From the NCBI GenBank assembly GCA_030522415.1, contig CM060104.1, positions 23,766,825 through 23,830,824 of the forward strand: 64,000 nt of DNA, given 5' to 3'. A program made the position numbers and the translations under genes. This stretch comes from Channallabes apus. Taxonomy: Eukaryota; Chordata; Actinopteri; Siluriformes; Clariidae. Positions 32,373-44,959 of the stretch are shown here, piece by piece (the first letter of the stretch is position 1; the number at the start of each line of letters is the position of its first letter). Under the pieces are notes generated by a model. It was given only the letters and a program-made list of their open reading frames with translations. It made no database searches and was not told the DNA's origin.

Positions 32373-32749
32373 TCTTCCAAATAGTGTTCGGGACTCAGAC
32401 ACAGTCTCAGTGTTTAAGTCTAGGCTTAAAACCTATTTATTTAGCCAAGCATTTTTATAAATAGATTTGCCATAAGGTAAAGGAGCAAATCTGGGGGACT
32501 CATGGACGTAGAGTATTATGGTGACCTGGTATGTTTAGATGCTGTCTTCCTCAGTATCATTTGATCACTCAGGTTTGTTGACGGTGAGGTGATTGTTTGC
32601 TTTACATCTCAGTTCCCCCTCATGTTTGTGTTTCCTTCTGGCTCTCCCTTTTAGATATGCTGTCATAGTTAGTCCTGCCGGAGTCCCTGCTTGCACTCTA
32701 CAGTAAATATACATTCACATTATACACTGTGACTGTGACCATACCTAAT

Positions 32750-33176
32750 TGCAATTCAATTCAATTCAATTCAGTTTTATTTGTATAGCGCTTTTAACAA
32801 TTGACATTGTCTCAAAACAGCTTTACACAATTAAAAGAATTATTTAAGTTTGTATGGAATGTGAATGTGTATGAATCAAATGTTCAGATAGTCCCGGGTG
32901 AGCAAGCCCGTGGGCGACAGTGGCAAGGAAAAACTCCCTGAGATGGTAATAGGAAGAAACCTTGAGAGGAACCAGACTCAACAGGGAACCCATTATCATC
33001 TGGGTGAAACAAATAGCAGGAAATGGTCGACTTGTAGAAAGTCCTGAACTATCGAATTGTCAAGTCCTCAGAGAAACAGCTGACAACACCAGTCGAGGCC
33101 AGAACCATCTTATAATTAGATAGAATCATCCCCAGACACCAGACGCATCCCAAAGAGACACACGGGGCATCCATGC
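32750..33176 (-). mobile_element. Inverted L2 3' UTR fragment
   Basis: Begins with (CAATT)n then 'tttatttgtatagcgctttt', the reverse complement of the L2 3' end, and continues backwards to the 'catccatgcgac' phrase. It forms a fold-back with 33360-33935. Confidence 0.85.
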
Positions 33177-33935
33177 GACGAAAATCTCTGCTCCTCTTCT
33201 CTGCAATCTCTGCTCCTCTTCTCTTTCTCCTCCTCTTTCTCTTTCCTCTCTCCCCCTGTCTCCCCCTTTCACTCTTTCTCTCTCTCTGTCGAGCTACACA
33301 TGTCGTTCCTGAGCTGCCAGTGATCCAGACGCCCTCTGCCCTCCGGACCTGTCTGATCCATCCTGGTGCCCCGTTTCTGGTTGGAGGTCTCGTCGCATGG
33401 ATGCCCCGTGTGTCTCTTTGGGATGCGTCTGGTCTTTGAGGCTGATTCTATCTACTTAGAAGACGGTTCTGGCCTCGACTGGTGTTGTCAGCTGTTTCTC
33501 TGAGGACTTGACAATTCGATAGTTCAGGACTGGAACTTTCTACAAGTGTATCTGAGTCTCCAATAACTACTGGACTCATTTTACATCAACTATTATAACA
33601 TCAATTAACATCAACTATTATAGCTGAACCTAACACTTAACACTGTATAAATGCAGATAATTTCCTGCTATCTGTTTCACCCAGATGAGGATGGGTTCCC
33701 TGTTGAGTCTGGTTCCTCTCAAGGTTTCTTCCTATTACAATCTCAGGGAGTTTTTCCTTGCTACTGTCGCCCTCGGGCTTGCTCACCAGAGACTATCTGA
33801 AAATTTTTATTCATACACATTCACATTCCATACAAACTTAAATAATTATTTTGATTGTGTAAAGCTGTTTTGAGACAATGTCAATTGTTAAAAGCGCTAT
33901 ACAAATAAAACTGTATTGAATTGAATTGAATTAAT

Positions 33936-34468
33936 TTCAATCCTCTCGTTTATTTTAACTTTTCTTTGGACTCTCAAATCTATAGTTCTTTGTCCCTTAT
34001 ACTTTATTTGTTCTAATTAATGTTTTTTTTCCCTGTATAAATGTGCCACAAAATAAACATTATTCAAGATTTTGTATTAATGATCTTGACGGCTGTCACG
34101 TGCCTAGGGTTCATTATAATAGTAATATCATATTTGATGATAATAATAACCCTATGAATTTATAATAATTGCTGTCAATGGGCGCCTAAGAGACATAACA
34201 CATTTTTCGGCTTCAGTAGACACACAGTACTTCAGACTGAAACACAACTGCCCCCTACAGGTAATGAAGGGCATTTTCACAGCTTGCCACGCACAGCCGC
34301 GGGAAGTCACGGGATCCCTTTTCTGAAAACGTGCGTTTTTAAAGGCCAGGTCTGTAGAACTGCAAAACATCTGATACTTTGGGGGGAAACAAAGACTTAA
34401 ACTGAAAAGTGCATTCTTAATGGCCAGATTTGTACTTGGGCTGAAGAAAAAAAGAACTGGTCTGTTGT
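33936..34468. other. No gene recognised; short shared repeat
   Basis: Includes the 'ctgatacttt..ggaaacaaagacttaaactg' phrase also found near 22090 and an alternate repeat at 34390. ORFs are not supported. Confidence 0.4.
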
Positions 34469-35354
34469 TCAGTCGTCCAAAATCCTCTTGTCTGATGAGA
34501 GCAGCTTTTGCATTTCATTTGGAATCAAAGGACTCAGATTCTGAAGGAAGAATGGAGAGGCACACACTGCAAGATGCTTGAAGTCCAGTGTGAAGTTTCT
34601 ACAGTCTGTGTTGATTTGGGAAGCCATGCCATCTGCTGGTGTTGGTCTGCTGGTCCTGGTCCAGTTGATCTGCTGGACCAGGAGATTTTGGAGCACTTCA
34701 TGCTTCCTTCCGCAGACGAGCTTCATGGGGATGCTGACTTAATTTTCCAGCAGGACTTGGCACCTGCCCACACTGCCAAAAGCAACAAGACCTGGTTCAA
34801 TGACCATGGGATTACTGTGCTTGATTGGCCAGCAAACTCGCCTGACCTTAACCCCATAGAGAATCTATGGGGCATTGCTAAGAGAAAGATGAGAACCTCA
34901 AGACTGAACAATGCAGAAGAGCTGAAGGCCGCTATTGAAGCATCCTGGTCTCAATAACACCTTAGCAGTGCCACAGGCTGATAGCTTCCATGCCACGCCG
35001 CATTGAGGCAGTAATTGCTGCAAAAGGGACCCAAACCAAGTACTGAGTACATATGCATACTAATACTTTTCTGAGGTCTGATCTGTTCTATGTACAATCC
35101 TTGTTTTATTGATTGCATATAATATTCTAATTTTCTGAGATTGTGGATTTGGGGGTTTCATAAGTTGTATGCCATAATCATCTCAATTATGACAAATCAC
35201 AGCTTGAACTATCTTGCTTTGCATGTAATGAGTCTATCTCATATAGTATACAAGTCCATCTCAAAGGTATATGAGTTTTACCTTTTAAGTTGCATTACTG
35301 AAATAAATGAACTTTTGCATGATATTCTATTTTTTCAAGTTTTACCTGTATATA
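34469..35354 (+). mobile_element. Tc1-like transposon, 5'-truncated
   Basis: The C-terminal half of a transposase reads DADLIFQQDLAPAHTAKSNK, TVLDWPANSPDLNPIENLWG and NNAEELKAAIEASWSQ at 34508-34957, carrying the second Asp and the Glu of the DDE triad. The right terminus ends '..ttttcaagttttacctgta'. The N-terminal half and left terminus are missing. Confidence 0.8.
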
Positions 35355-35364
35355 ATGTAATATA

Positions 35365-36870
35365 CACTACTCACAATAAGTTAGGGATATTGTTATTTAC
35401 ATGAGTGCTTTTCCTATTTGCTCTGAATTTGAATGAAATAAGTAAAACTTTCCTTTGAAATTACTAATAATGTCTGAGAAGAAACACCATTTTGTATTAG
35501 TTTAATATTCATTACCCCCAAAATTTAGACAATAACAGGGATAGTCCCAAATAACAAAAATTGACAATGTCAGTAGCGGGTGTTTCCACCATTTGCCGCA
35601 ATGACAGCTTGACAGCGATATCTCATGCTCCTCACTAGCCTCATGATGTTGTTTTGAGGCAATGCGTTCCACTCTTCCACAAGTGCTACACGCAGTTCTG
35701 CCAGGTCACATGGGGGTGGGCTACAATCATCCAGTCCCTGCTTCAACTGGTCCCAGATGTGCTCTATGGGGTTCAGGTCAGGGGACATTTATGGCTAGAC
35801 CATATGAGGCACTCCAACTTCCTGAAGTCGAGCTGTGACAATTCTGCGACGATGTTGTGAAGTATTATCATCCATGAACAGAAAGTTGGAGGTGTGCTGG
35901 TGGAATTGGAGGATGATGATGGGTTCTATGATGTCTCTGAGGTAAGAACGTGCAGTGATTGAGCCATGTACAATAACCAAATCTGTTTTGTGCTGACTGG
36001 TGATGCCTGGCCCAGATTGTTGCACCTCCTCCACCAAAGCAAACCCTGGGGACCATGTTGACCTCAGCGTATCACTCAGCGTATCACCTCGGCTTCTCTT
36101 AGTGCAAGGTGCCCCGACACTCATCAGTGAATAGGACGGTAAACCACTGCTGCATTGTCCAGGTCACATGGTTGTGTGCCCACTGCAAACATTCGTGGAG
36201 GTGTCTCGGTGTCAGTGGAGTCTACAGCAACGGTCGTCTGGCATTTAAGCCAAAGCGGTGGGTCGGTTGCGAATGGTTGCGAATGGTCTTGAAACCCTAG
36301 TACCCCTCGCATCTCGTAAATGGGCCTGCAGCTGTGTGGCAGTTGCATAACGATGTCTGAGTGCAGAGGTCCTTAGGTACTGGTCATTGCTGTGGTCTGT
36401 CACTCATGAGGCTCCACTCCTGGGTCTGTCATGAACTCTGTCAGTAGTTCTGTCTTGATGCAAATCTGCTGAGACACACCAAGTTCACGAGCAACATCTG
36501 ACTGCCTGCCACCGACCCGAAGGTGCATGGCCAGGTGGCACTGCTCGTCCTTTAAATGACGTCGTGTGTTAATGGCTGTTTGAATGATGAACTTGGAGTG
36601 ACTTACTGACAATACCAGCTTTTTATACCCACATAATGTTAAAATTGATGCCAGATTGAAAAAGGTTATCTTTTGGGATCTGCCCCAATATAAGGCACAC
36701 CTGTACACAATGAGACCATTACATGGAAAATACAAAATGAGGTATGTCTATCACCCCAATACAATTGCCTCCCTATCCCAAAGATGTCCGAAGTGAAACA
36801 AACACTGTATGTATGACATCCACTAAGTCTCTTAATATCCCTACTTATCACTAACTTATTATGAGTAGTG
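35365..36870 (-). mobile_element. Tc1-like transposon, both ends present
   Basis: 1506 bp between TA dinucleotides. Left end CACTACTCACAATAAGTTAG, right end its near-perfect inverse (CTAACTTATTATGAGTAGTG). The transposase is on the minus strand and dead. Confidence 0.88.
35570..36735 (-). pseudogene. Tc1-like transposase, decayed
   Basis: Minus-strand fragments in order: MHLRVGGRQSDVARELGVSQ (helix-turn-helix, 36400-36735), SPGFALVEE, LFMDDNTSQHRRRIV (second Asp, 35795-36124), then MSPDLNPIEHIWDQLKQGLD (Glu) and YRCQAVIAANGG at 35570-35788. At least three frame changes. Confidence 0.8.
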
Positions 36871-37577
36871 TATATGTAATATATGTAAATGTACAGCTGT
36901 ACATACAGTAAATGTAAAGCTGACAAATCTACAGAAACTCCATGATGCTTCCAGCACCCTGCTCAACCTACGCCACAAATGTGTAAGTTAGTTATTTTTC
37001 TCTTTCATATCCAAGATTCATTTTGATTTTCCTGAATTGTTCAAGCCAAAGAGTTTACCTGCCATTTTAAATTGATAATACAATACTTGACACTTGCATC
37101 CATCAGGCTCTGCCATGTGGCAGCATCTTTTTCAGTCTGCATTGCTCATCATCATGAGTGGATCAGGTCATTGAAATGTCTCAGCCTGATGCATTATTGC
37201 CTTTTAGTTTATTACAGTTTAAAACTACTTATAGACAACAGACCTTTTAAGCACTAAAACTGTACAAACGTTACAAACTTTCTGCAAACAACACCTATCT
37301 CCCAGCATCTGTATTACCCTGGTACTTAAAAAAAGGACAAACTATATTTCTGAGTTTGGTCAAGCAAAAAAAAAAGTTCACTCATGAAAAAAATGCATCA
37401 AAAAAATAATAATAATTTACAGACATCTTTCAGCTGGATAGACTACACTAGCCCACAGTCTTTTCTGTCCCCTTTTTGTGTGAAAACCTCAATCATAGGT
37501 TTTATTCATTGTTAATTAAAGACCTGTACCTGTATACTGCCAAACAGCAGAAATGGTGTGTTGTTGTTTGAATGTAC
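36871..37577. other. SHANK intron 3' of the SH3 exon, nothing recognised
   Basis: AT-rich with short poly-A runs. No exon or repeat family was recognised. Confidence 0.5.
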
Positions 37578-37691
37578 CTGGTCTTTTTTCCTCATTTTGT
37601 GGCAGAACTTCTTCCACACACTCAGCAGGAAACCAACCAGTCTGACCCTTAACAGTTCCTTCCCAGAAGCCTCCCTCTCCAACACTCAGCA
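37578..37691 (-). CDS. shank1: SHANK SH3 domain, C-terminal half
   Basis: Acceptor TGTGTTTCAG, donor GTACAT. It encodes VLSVGEGGFWEGTVKGQTGW and FPAECVEEVLPQNEEKRP. The conserved ALYDY-type binding surface is atypical in SHANK SH3 domains, but GEGGFWEG...GWFP.CVEEV is characteristic. Phase 1 entry completes Val (G+TG); phase 1 exit leads to the exon 26.8 kb away at 10809. The intron to the 5' neighbour is 113 bp. Confidence 0.96.
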
Positions 37692-37804
37692 CTGAAACAC
37701 AGGAAAAAAACAGGAGGTTGAGTAAAGCAAGCATCATTAGTAGACAATTTGAAATGTACATAAAAATCTTATATTAATTTTACATTTATCCACACATATC
37801 TAAC

Positions 37805-37908
37805 CTTTGACCTTGTCCCCTTTGCTGAGACTGAGCTCTCGTTCTCCCTGAGCAGCATGGGATCGAGTTGCTATAAAGACACGACCAGGAACTGCACTGT
37901 ACAGCCTC
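37805..37908 (-). CDS. shank1: SHANK SH3 domain, N-terminal half
   Basis: Encodes RLYSAVPGRVFIATRSHAA and QGERELSLSKGDKVK, the RLYSAVPGR signature at the start of SHANK SH3 domains. Donor GTTAGA. Acceptor choice: AAG before 37908 gives perfect phase with the upstream exon (ending CAG GG); a CAG five bases earlier exists but would break the frame. Confidence 0.93.
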
Positions 37909-38006
37909 CTTCGCTGAATAACACTAAACACCAAGCAAGAATAGCTGATATTATACAACTCAACTACAACTGTTTAGGCTGTAATACAAAGTGTTGCCAC
38001 TCTCAC

Positions 38007-38125
38007 CCCTGTCTTCCTCTCTGTTTTTTCTGTTTATCATCAGAGTCTCCCCTTCCTCTTGATGGAGAGCGAGTGCGAGCACCGCGAGGACTACTGGAAC
38101 TTCTCAGAGCAAAGGATGATCGGCG
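38007..38125 (-). CDS. shank1: SHANK linker exon upstream of SH3
   Basis: Acceptor TTTGTCTCAG, donor GTGAGA. It reads RRSSFALRSSSSPRGARTRS and PSRGRGDSDDKQKKQRGRQ, a basic Ser/Arg-rich stretch like that between the ankyrin repeats and SH3 of SHANKs. Phase 0 entry and phase 2 exit fit both neighbours; 98 bp from the next exon. Confidence 0.85.
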
Positions 38126-38434
38126 CTGAGACAAAGAGACAAACAGGAAGGATTAGCAAAACAGTTATTACAAAACCTAAAGCTAAAATCCTGTCATTAT
38201 GATTGTAATAGGTGATGTGGTTAAGTGCTGGTCAGGAATGATATTGGACTCCTGAAGCTTGGTGAACAATGTCCCACTCAAGGAAGATAGTAATTATTAC
38301 AGGTAGCATCGCTTGGTCGATATGGGTTTAGGCTAAAGCTAAATCCACATTGGCCATCACTCCCAAGCATATCCTGTGCAAATGTATCGTCTCTGGTAAA
38401 AAAAAAAAAAAAAAGAATAAACTGCAACTCCAGG

Positions 38435-38884
38435 TAACATCATATAAATGGATTATGGAATGGAATGTGATGATTTTTACAGAAATGTGGCTTAACAACA
38501 ACATTCCTAGGAGTGCAATTGAGCTAGAGGTTCGCAGGGTCTTCAGGGCAGACAGAACAGCAGGAGACTCTGGTAAGAGTAAAGGAGGTGGAGGTTTGTG
38601 CATTTATGTTAACAAATCATGGTGTATGGACTCAGAAGTTACTGAAAGTCATGGCTCAGCACATTTAGATTATATAATGATTAAGTGGAGACCCTTTTAT
38701 TTGCCCAGATAATTTATTGACATTGTTATGACTGCAGCTTTTATTCCTCCAGAGGCTAATGCTAATTTGGCTATGGAAGATTTGCAATAATTGATCAGCA
38801 ACAACAGTCTGCACATCCACTTTCAAAATTTCTCCTGATCTACTATAGGGAACAAAACATTGGACCACATCTACAGAAGCATTG
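38435..38884 (+). pseudogene. Rex1-type LINE endonuclease fragment
   Basis: Reads IFTEMWLNNNIPRSAIELEV and GKSKGGGGLCIYVNKSWC, then KWRPFYLPR. It is interrupted at TA 38885 by the MITE, and the same frame text (YRSIV / QAYKAIPLP-like) resumes at 39816. Stops throughout. Confidence 0.8.
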
Positions 38885-38886
38885 TA

Positions 38887-39813
38887 CAGTTGAACCTTGG
38901 ATTACGAGCATAATTAGTTCCAGAAGTGGGTTCATATTCCAAAACACTCATAAACCAAAATTAAGCTCCCCATAAGAAATAATGGAAACTCAAATTATTC
39001 GTTCCACAACCCAAAAAAATAAATACATAAAAATAATTAATATAAAATATAAAGTAAAAATAAAACAAATTAACCTGCACTATACCTTTAAAAAAGTTAA
39101 AATAAATCCCAACAGATACGTGTTTCCGTTTATGCGCGCAGTCGCTAATCATCGCTAATGACACTCGTGTGAGCGCATAGTAACGGAATCACGGCTGTAA
39201 AGTAAAACAAACAAACAAATGACCCTGAACTTTACCTTTGAAAAGAATCACGACTGTGTAGAGCAGAGTGTGTGTGTCTCTCTCTCCCTCGCACGCGCGC
39301 CTGTGTGTGAAGCAGGGAGGGAACCGGCACAGTGGCAAATTCCATGCGCACACACACATAACGCACACACATAATGACAGAGAGGAAGAAAATGGATTTT
39401 TAACTTCTAATCAGACTTTCTTTAACACGCGCGCACACCCGTGTGTTATAAGAAACAGTGCACACGTGCTTACAAACACAAAATATGTTTTACGTGCACA
39501 CACGTGGTCACAGTGTTACTGTAAACAGTACACGCATGCACGGATGTTGATTATACCAGTAAGAGACGAGCACTAAGACCTAGCAGGGGAGATGATTACC
39601 CTCAATTCCACAGCGCAAAAGAGAGAAAAACTGTTGGCTCAGTTGTGATCACCTGACGCTCTGCGTCAAAACAAGAAGCGCATGCGTGATACATGATACT
39701 CGGTACTCGTAAATCAAGACTTGCTCATTTTCCAAGTCAAAATTTATTAAAAATGTTTGCTCATCTTGCGGAACACTTGCAAACTGCATTACTTGCAATC
39801 CGAGGTTTCACTG
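38887..39813. mobile_element. Mariner/Tc1-type MITE, 927 bp
   Basis: TA on both sides; ends CAGTTGAACCTTGGATTACG and the inverse of CAGTGAAACCTCGGATTGC. It has no transposase. Contains CA-rich and CpG-rich stretches (39280-39560). It interrupts the LINE precisely. Confidence 0.85.
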
Positions 39814-39815
39814 TA

Positions 39816-40788
39816 TAAGCATACAAGGCCATTCCACTCCCCCTGTCTTGGGTCAGTCTCATCACCTCTCTTTGTTCATGCTACCCAAGTACTTGCCACT
39901 TATACAACATACATAAGTCAGCAGTAAAGCCAGTGAAAGTATGGCAGAAGGAGCAATTTCCTCAACAATACAGCAGTTCCAAGACACTAACTGGAACAGG
40001 TTTACCTCAGAAGCCACCACTGGCTCACACATTTTCTGTACATTTTCCTGGACCATATCAACTTATGAATAGAAAATAACAATAATTATATGAAAAGTGT
40101 CCCCAATCAGAATCCATGGATGACCTCTGAGGTACCTTTTCTGCTGAAAGTGAGAAACATCGCCTTCATATCCGGTGATGCAGAGGCCTCAGGAAATCGA
40201 CTCTTCTGTTAATCATCCGCTCTCACTTTCCACAATATATGTTCATTCCCCAGTAAGCAACCTAAGCATTTTACTGCATCATTCTTGAACAACCACCTGA
40301 TTGAACTAACTCCCATTATTAGGAAGTGCTTTGAGAAACGTTCAGCCCACTTCATTCATCCCTATTCCATCTGGATAACACCCATGTATGAATGTTGTTC
40401 ATTGATTTTAGCTCTACTTTTAATACTTATATACCCACTAGGCTAATCACCAAGCTCCAGGGCCTGGGTGTCAGCCCTCCCATTGGCAGCTGGATTCTGA
40501 ATGACCTAACAATGGCATTACACAGGGCTGTGTGCTGAGTCAATTGCTCTATTAACTGTTTACCATGACTGTGTGACTCTGCATAACTCCAAAAATGATC
40601 ATCAATTATGCTGATGATAGTAGGTTTATAGGGAGAAGATTCGCAGCCTATCAGCATCATGTTCCTCCAACAAACACACCCTTAACACCCAGAAAACCAA
40701 AGAGCTCATTGTAGAATTCTGGAAATCAAAAATCAGCAAACACTCCCCTATCAGGTACAAGGGTACTGAAGTGGAACGTGTCCCCGGC
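39816..40788 (+). pseudogene. Rex1-type LINE, continuation (decayed)
   Basis: Fragments of endonuclease end and RT: INYADDSRFIG near 40600 (catalytic box), TPRKPKSS, and an L2 3' end inserted at about 40790. Many stops and deletions. Confidence 0.7.
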
Positions 40789-40789
40789 T

Positions 40790-42830
40790 TCAATAATAAT
40801 AATAATAATTTTTATTTATATAGCGCCTTTCCAGAGCTCAAGGACACTTTACAATGAGTGAAAACAAAAACAAATAAAAAAAGAATAAAACAAACAGATA
40901 TTTAAGTACTAAAGTAGAAAACAATTAGGTCAACAACAAAAAATGCAGAGGACAGATGGATTCAGGTGTAACATTCGGAAAACAAGTGAGTTTTGAGTAA
41001 AGATTTAAATCCTGAGATGTTGTTAACAGAATGGAGAGAGTGTGGTAGAGTGTTCCAGAGTTTAGGTGCAATGACACTGAATGATCTGCCGCCCATTGAA
41101 GAGAGGCGGTGCCGAGGGACAGTAAAAAAAACAGAATCGGAGGAACGTAGTGAACGAGTCGGAATGTAGGGGAAGAGCAGTTTGAAAAGATAATTGGGAG
41201 CTAAGCCATTTATAGATTTAAAAACAAGGAGAAGAATTTTGAATTTAATATGGTAGCCAGTGTAGTTCGGACAAGTTTGGGGTTATATGAGCAGAACGTT
41301 TGGTATGAGTGAGTATTCTAGCCGCAGAGTTTTGAATATATTGTAATCTGGAGATGGAGCTGGCAGGTAGACCAATGAAAAGGGCATTACAGTAATCAAT
41401 GCGTGATGATACGAATGCATGGATGACAGTTTCAGCATCTTTGGTACTGATGAAGGGACGCAGTTGGGCAATGCGGCGCAAATGAAAGAAAGCAGATTTA
41501 GTGACAGATTTAATGTGAGACTGAAAGGAGAGTCTGGAGTCAAAGATTACTCCTAAGTTTTTGACAGAAGAAGATGTTTTGATGTGAGAGCCAGCAATCT
41601 TGCAGGTGTAATCGGTGGAAATGTTGCTGGTGAGTGCTGGGGTTCCAAGGAAAATTATCTCAGTTTTGTCCATGTTGAGTTTCAGAAAGTTTAAGCTAAG
41701 CCAGTCGCTAATGTCCTTCACACAAGCAGAGATTTTGTCGATTTGGGCAGATGGAGTAGGTGTACAGATAGAATAAAGTTGAATGTCGTCGGCATAAAAG
41801 TGATAGTTAAGACCATGACGTTGCAGGATCAGACCGAGTGGAATTATGTAAATTGAGAATAATAGTGGGCCAAGAACAGATCCCTTGGGAACACCTCGCT
41901 TCAGGGGGACGGTGGGTGATCGAAAATCCTTATAGATATATAAAATTGTCTATCTGAGAGATAGGAGGAAAACCAAGACAGAGCAGTACCAGAGATACCC
42001 AGACCAGAGAGACGTGAAATAAGCAAATCATGTGAGACAGTATCGAAGGCAGAGCTGAGATCTAGTAGCAGGAGTATAGACAATGAGCCAGAATCAGCAG
42101 AATGCAGTAAATCATTTACTACCTTTACAAGTGCAGTTTCAGTACTATGAAGGGGTCGAAAACCAGACTGAAAAGGGTCAAAGAGATTATTATCGACTAG
42201 AAAAGACTGGAGTTGGGCAGCAACAGTACTTTCTAGTAATTTGGATATGAAAGGTAAATTAGAGATGGGACGATAGATAGATAAAACTGAGGAGTCAAGG
42301 TTGGGTTTCTTGAGCACAGGTGTAACTGCAGCAGTTTTTAGTGGCAGAGGAAAAGAAGCAGGGGTAAGAGATGCGTTGATGAAATGAGACATAGGTGAAG
42401 AAATGGCAGAGTGACAAAGTTTCAGAAGAGAAGTAGGAGCAGGATCAAGGTTACAGGACGAAGAGTTGGATTTCAGGATTAGCTTAGAGACAGAATCTGG
42501 GGTTGTCAGAGAGAAACAAGACATAGGCTGATTGGATAAAGTTGTTGGATGGCTGACCTCTGTATCAGTAGGGAAACATTGGTGGACAGCATTAGTCTTC
42601 TCAAGCAAATAATCCAAGAAAGAGCAGCAAAACTCATTAGATACTAGAGCATCCTGAGGTGGGCAGTTGGTAAGTTTATTTATCGTGTTAAATAATGCTT
42701 TTGGCCTGTTGCTCGATATATTGTGGCAGAGATAAAATTGAGCTAGCTGAAAAGAGGGCGGATTTGTAACATTTAAGATGATCTAGAAAAGCCAAATAAT
42801 GAACAGTAAGACCGGTTTTCCTGTTTTTTT
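40790..42830 (-). mobile_element. L2 copy 3 (different subfamily), minus strand
   Basis: 3' end at 40790 with (AAT)n and 'tttatttatatagcgcctttccagagctc'; the reading direction is minus. The 5' end is truncated near 42830. Confidence 0.82.
41245..42617 (-). pseudogene. L2 reverse transcriptase, frameshifted
   Basis: 238-codon frame 41901-42617 ([59 protein letters not shown]) and 158-codon frame 41245-41721 (LNMDKTEIIFLG, FVSSRIDYCNALFIG). The FYADD box lies between them in a third segment (about 41785-41800, minus strand). At least two frame changes. Confidence 0.82.
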
Positions 42831-43026
42831 TTACCTGTTTTTTTTTCCATAGAAAGCTTTTATTACTGCTAATTTAAACCATCCTGACCAATTTTAACCA
42901 GCAGGTTCAGATCCAGATTCTTTTCCACAACCATCACACTGCTAAACTCTAAACCACTCCATTACACCATTTAAATAACCTTTTACCTGTAATACATCAC
43001 ACAACTGTATTACTTATACTTTTCCC

Positions 43027-43027
43027 C

Positions 43028-43094
<67 letters not shown>

Positions 43095-43104
43095 GTCTGT
43101 CTGT
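43027..43104. repeat. (TCTA)n microsatellite
   Basis: About 17 TCTA/CTAT units ending in three CTGT units. Confidence 0.95.
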
Positions 43105-43876
43105 CGGTAATTTCACAAGTGCTTAGCATAAATGAGTACACCCCTTTTGAAAAGTAATGCCGCATTCCATTTGCTCCCAAATCTAGACTGATGCAAATTC
43201 GTTACAACCACCGGAAAGCGAGGATGGTGATGGCTGCAGCCTCTTTTAGGCTTGGTATGACATGTTCATCAGAGTCACAGTTAATCAGCCTGGGAAGCAC
43301 GGAAAACCTTGGGAGGAGTTATGACCTGGATGTGCTGGGTAGATTGTGCAGGCTCATGACAGTACCCCCCTCCTACGGACTTAGTGGACAGGACACTATG
43401 TGTCTTATCTGGGAGACATTCGGGTTGATGCATCACATCGTGGATGGTAAGAGCAGTGTGACTGTGCAAGGGTTGATGATCTTGACTATGGTGAATGGGC
43501 AATGAAGCTAGGAGAGACCTTGCGGGAGAGTGTCTTTATGGGGATGTTGTGGCTAGGGAGCATGATCTTCAGTCCAACAGGATAGGTAGGGCTGGTGGAA
43601 CGGGGCGATCGGCTTGATGCTTGAACAGTGATATTGAATGGCAAAGCTTAGCTCTCGACCGCAGCCAGGTCCTTTTTCAACGGCGCATGAAAGCTTGGGC
43701 AGAGGGAATTGCCACCTCCTCCTCTTGGGATGGAAATAAAGGAGGCTGGTAGCCCAGACAACATTGGAATGGGGAGAGATGCTGTAGATGCTGTGGGTAG
43801 GGAATTGTGTGAGTACTCTACCCACGGTAGCATTCGGCTCTTGGAGGTCGAAAGTTGGTTCTTGGAGGTCATGCAC

Positions 43877-44231
43877 TTAATTGCTGTCTCCAGATCCTGA
43901 TTGGCTCTCTCGGTCTGCCGTTGGTCTGAGGGTGATAACCAGAGGATAGGCTGGGAGTAGCTCCAACCAGTTTGCAAAATGCCGTCCAGAACTGGGCAGA
44001 GAACTGGAGTCTGCGATCAGAGACGATGTCCACAGGGATACCATGAAGGCAGAAGACATACAGAATGAGCAATTCAGCCGTCTCCTTGGCTGAGGGAAGT
44101 TTAACCAGGGGAACAAAGTGAGCGGCTTTGCAGAAGCGGTCGACAATGGTTAAAATACAGGTGTTACCATCTGAATCTGTGAGCCCTGTGACGAAGTCTA
44201 GGGCAATGTGGGACCAGGGTCTGGGGGGCAC
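43877..44231 (-). pseudogene. Gypsy integrase core fragment
   Basis: Reads [69 protein letters not shown]. First and second catalytic Asp (ALDF, VSDR) are present; the Glu falls in another frame after HPQTNG. Upstream, the zinc-binding region survives only as fragments. Confidence 0.85.
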
Positions 44232-44959
44232 TGGGAGTGGTCTGAGGAGACCTGCCGATGGCTTATTGCTGGTCTAATTGTGAGCACAGACGTCGCAGGT
44301 CGGCAACAAATTGGCGAATGTCCTATCTGATCGAAGGCCACCAAAAGCGCTGCTGTACCAGAGCAAGGGTGCAAGCTCCAACAGGGTGACAGGCTAGTCG
44401 TGAGCTATGACCCCATTTGAGAACTTGGGGGCGAGCTACCAGTGGTACAAGAGTTTGCCTGGTGGTGCTTCTGGGGCGCCAGGCTCTTGTTCTAGCCCCC
44501 GCTTAACCAGAAATTCAATGTCGAGGGAGGTAGCAGGATGGTGGAAACTGGAGTGTCATCTGTGACTGAGGTGAACTGATGTGAGAGGGAATCTGCCTTA
44601 GTGTTCTTGCTGCCTGGTCGAAAAGAAAGGGAGAAGTTAAAACGGGAGAACAATAAGGACCATCTTGCTTGGCGAGCATTTAGACATTTGCCCGATCTGA
44701 GATACTCAAGGTTTTTGTGGTCCGTCCTCGGTTCCCTTGAGCAAGTGTCTCCATTCCTCTAGTGCCAGTTTTATTGCGAGTAGCTCTCAGTGGCCGATTC
44801 CATAGTCACTCTCTGTGGTCGAAAGGCGGAGAGAGAAATAGCAGCAGGGGTGTAGTTTGCCATCGGTTGGTGACCTCTAAGAAAGCAAAAATCCGCAAAC
44901 CTGAGAAATCACTGGAGATCCTTTCGAGTGGCTGGTCTAGGCCAGTCGGTCACTGGTTT

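Larger units (their letters stand above)
30186..33935 (+). mobile_element. L2 copy 2, 5'-truncated LINE with full 3' end
   Basis: Starts inside the endonuclease (SDHYLISIQV), runs through RT and C-terminal regions, and ends with the 3' UTR and (TTGAA)n tail at 33911-33935. Its 3' UTR is interrupted by an inverted L2 3' UTR fragment at 32750-33176. Confidence 0.88.

Noticed and set aside
43028..43104. CRISPR-like regular repeat
   Set aside because: It is a simple (TCTA)n microsatellite; the DNA is eukaryotic.
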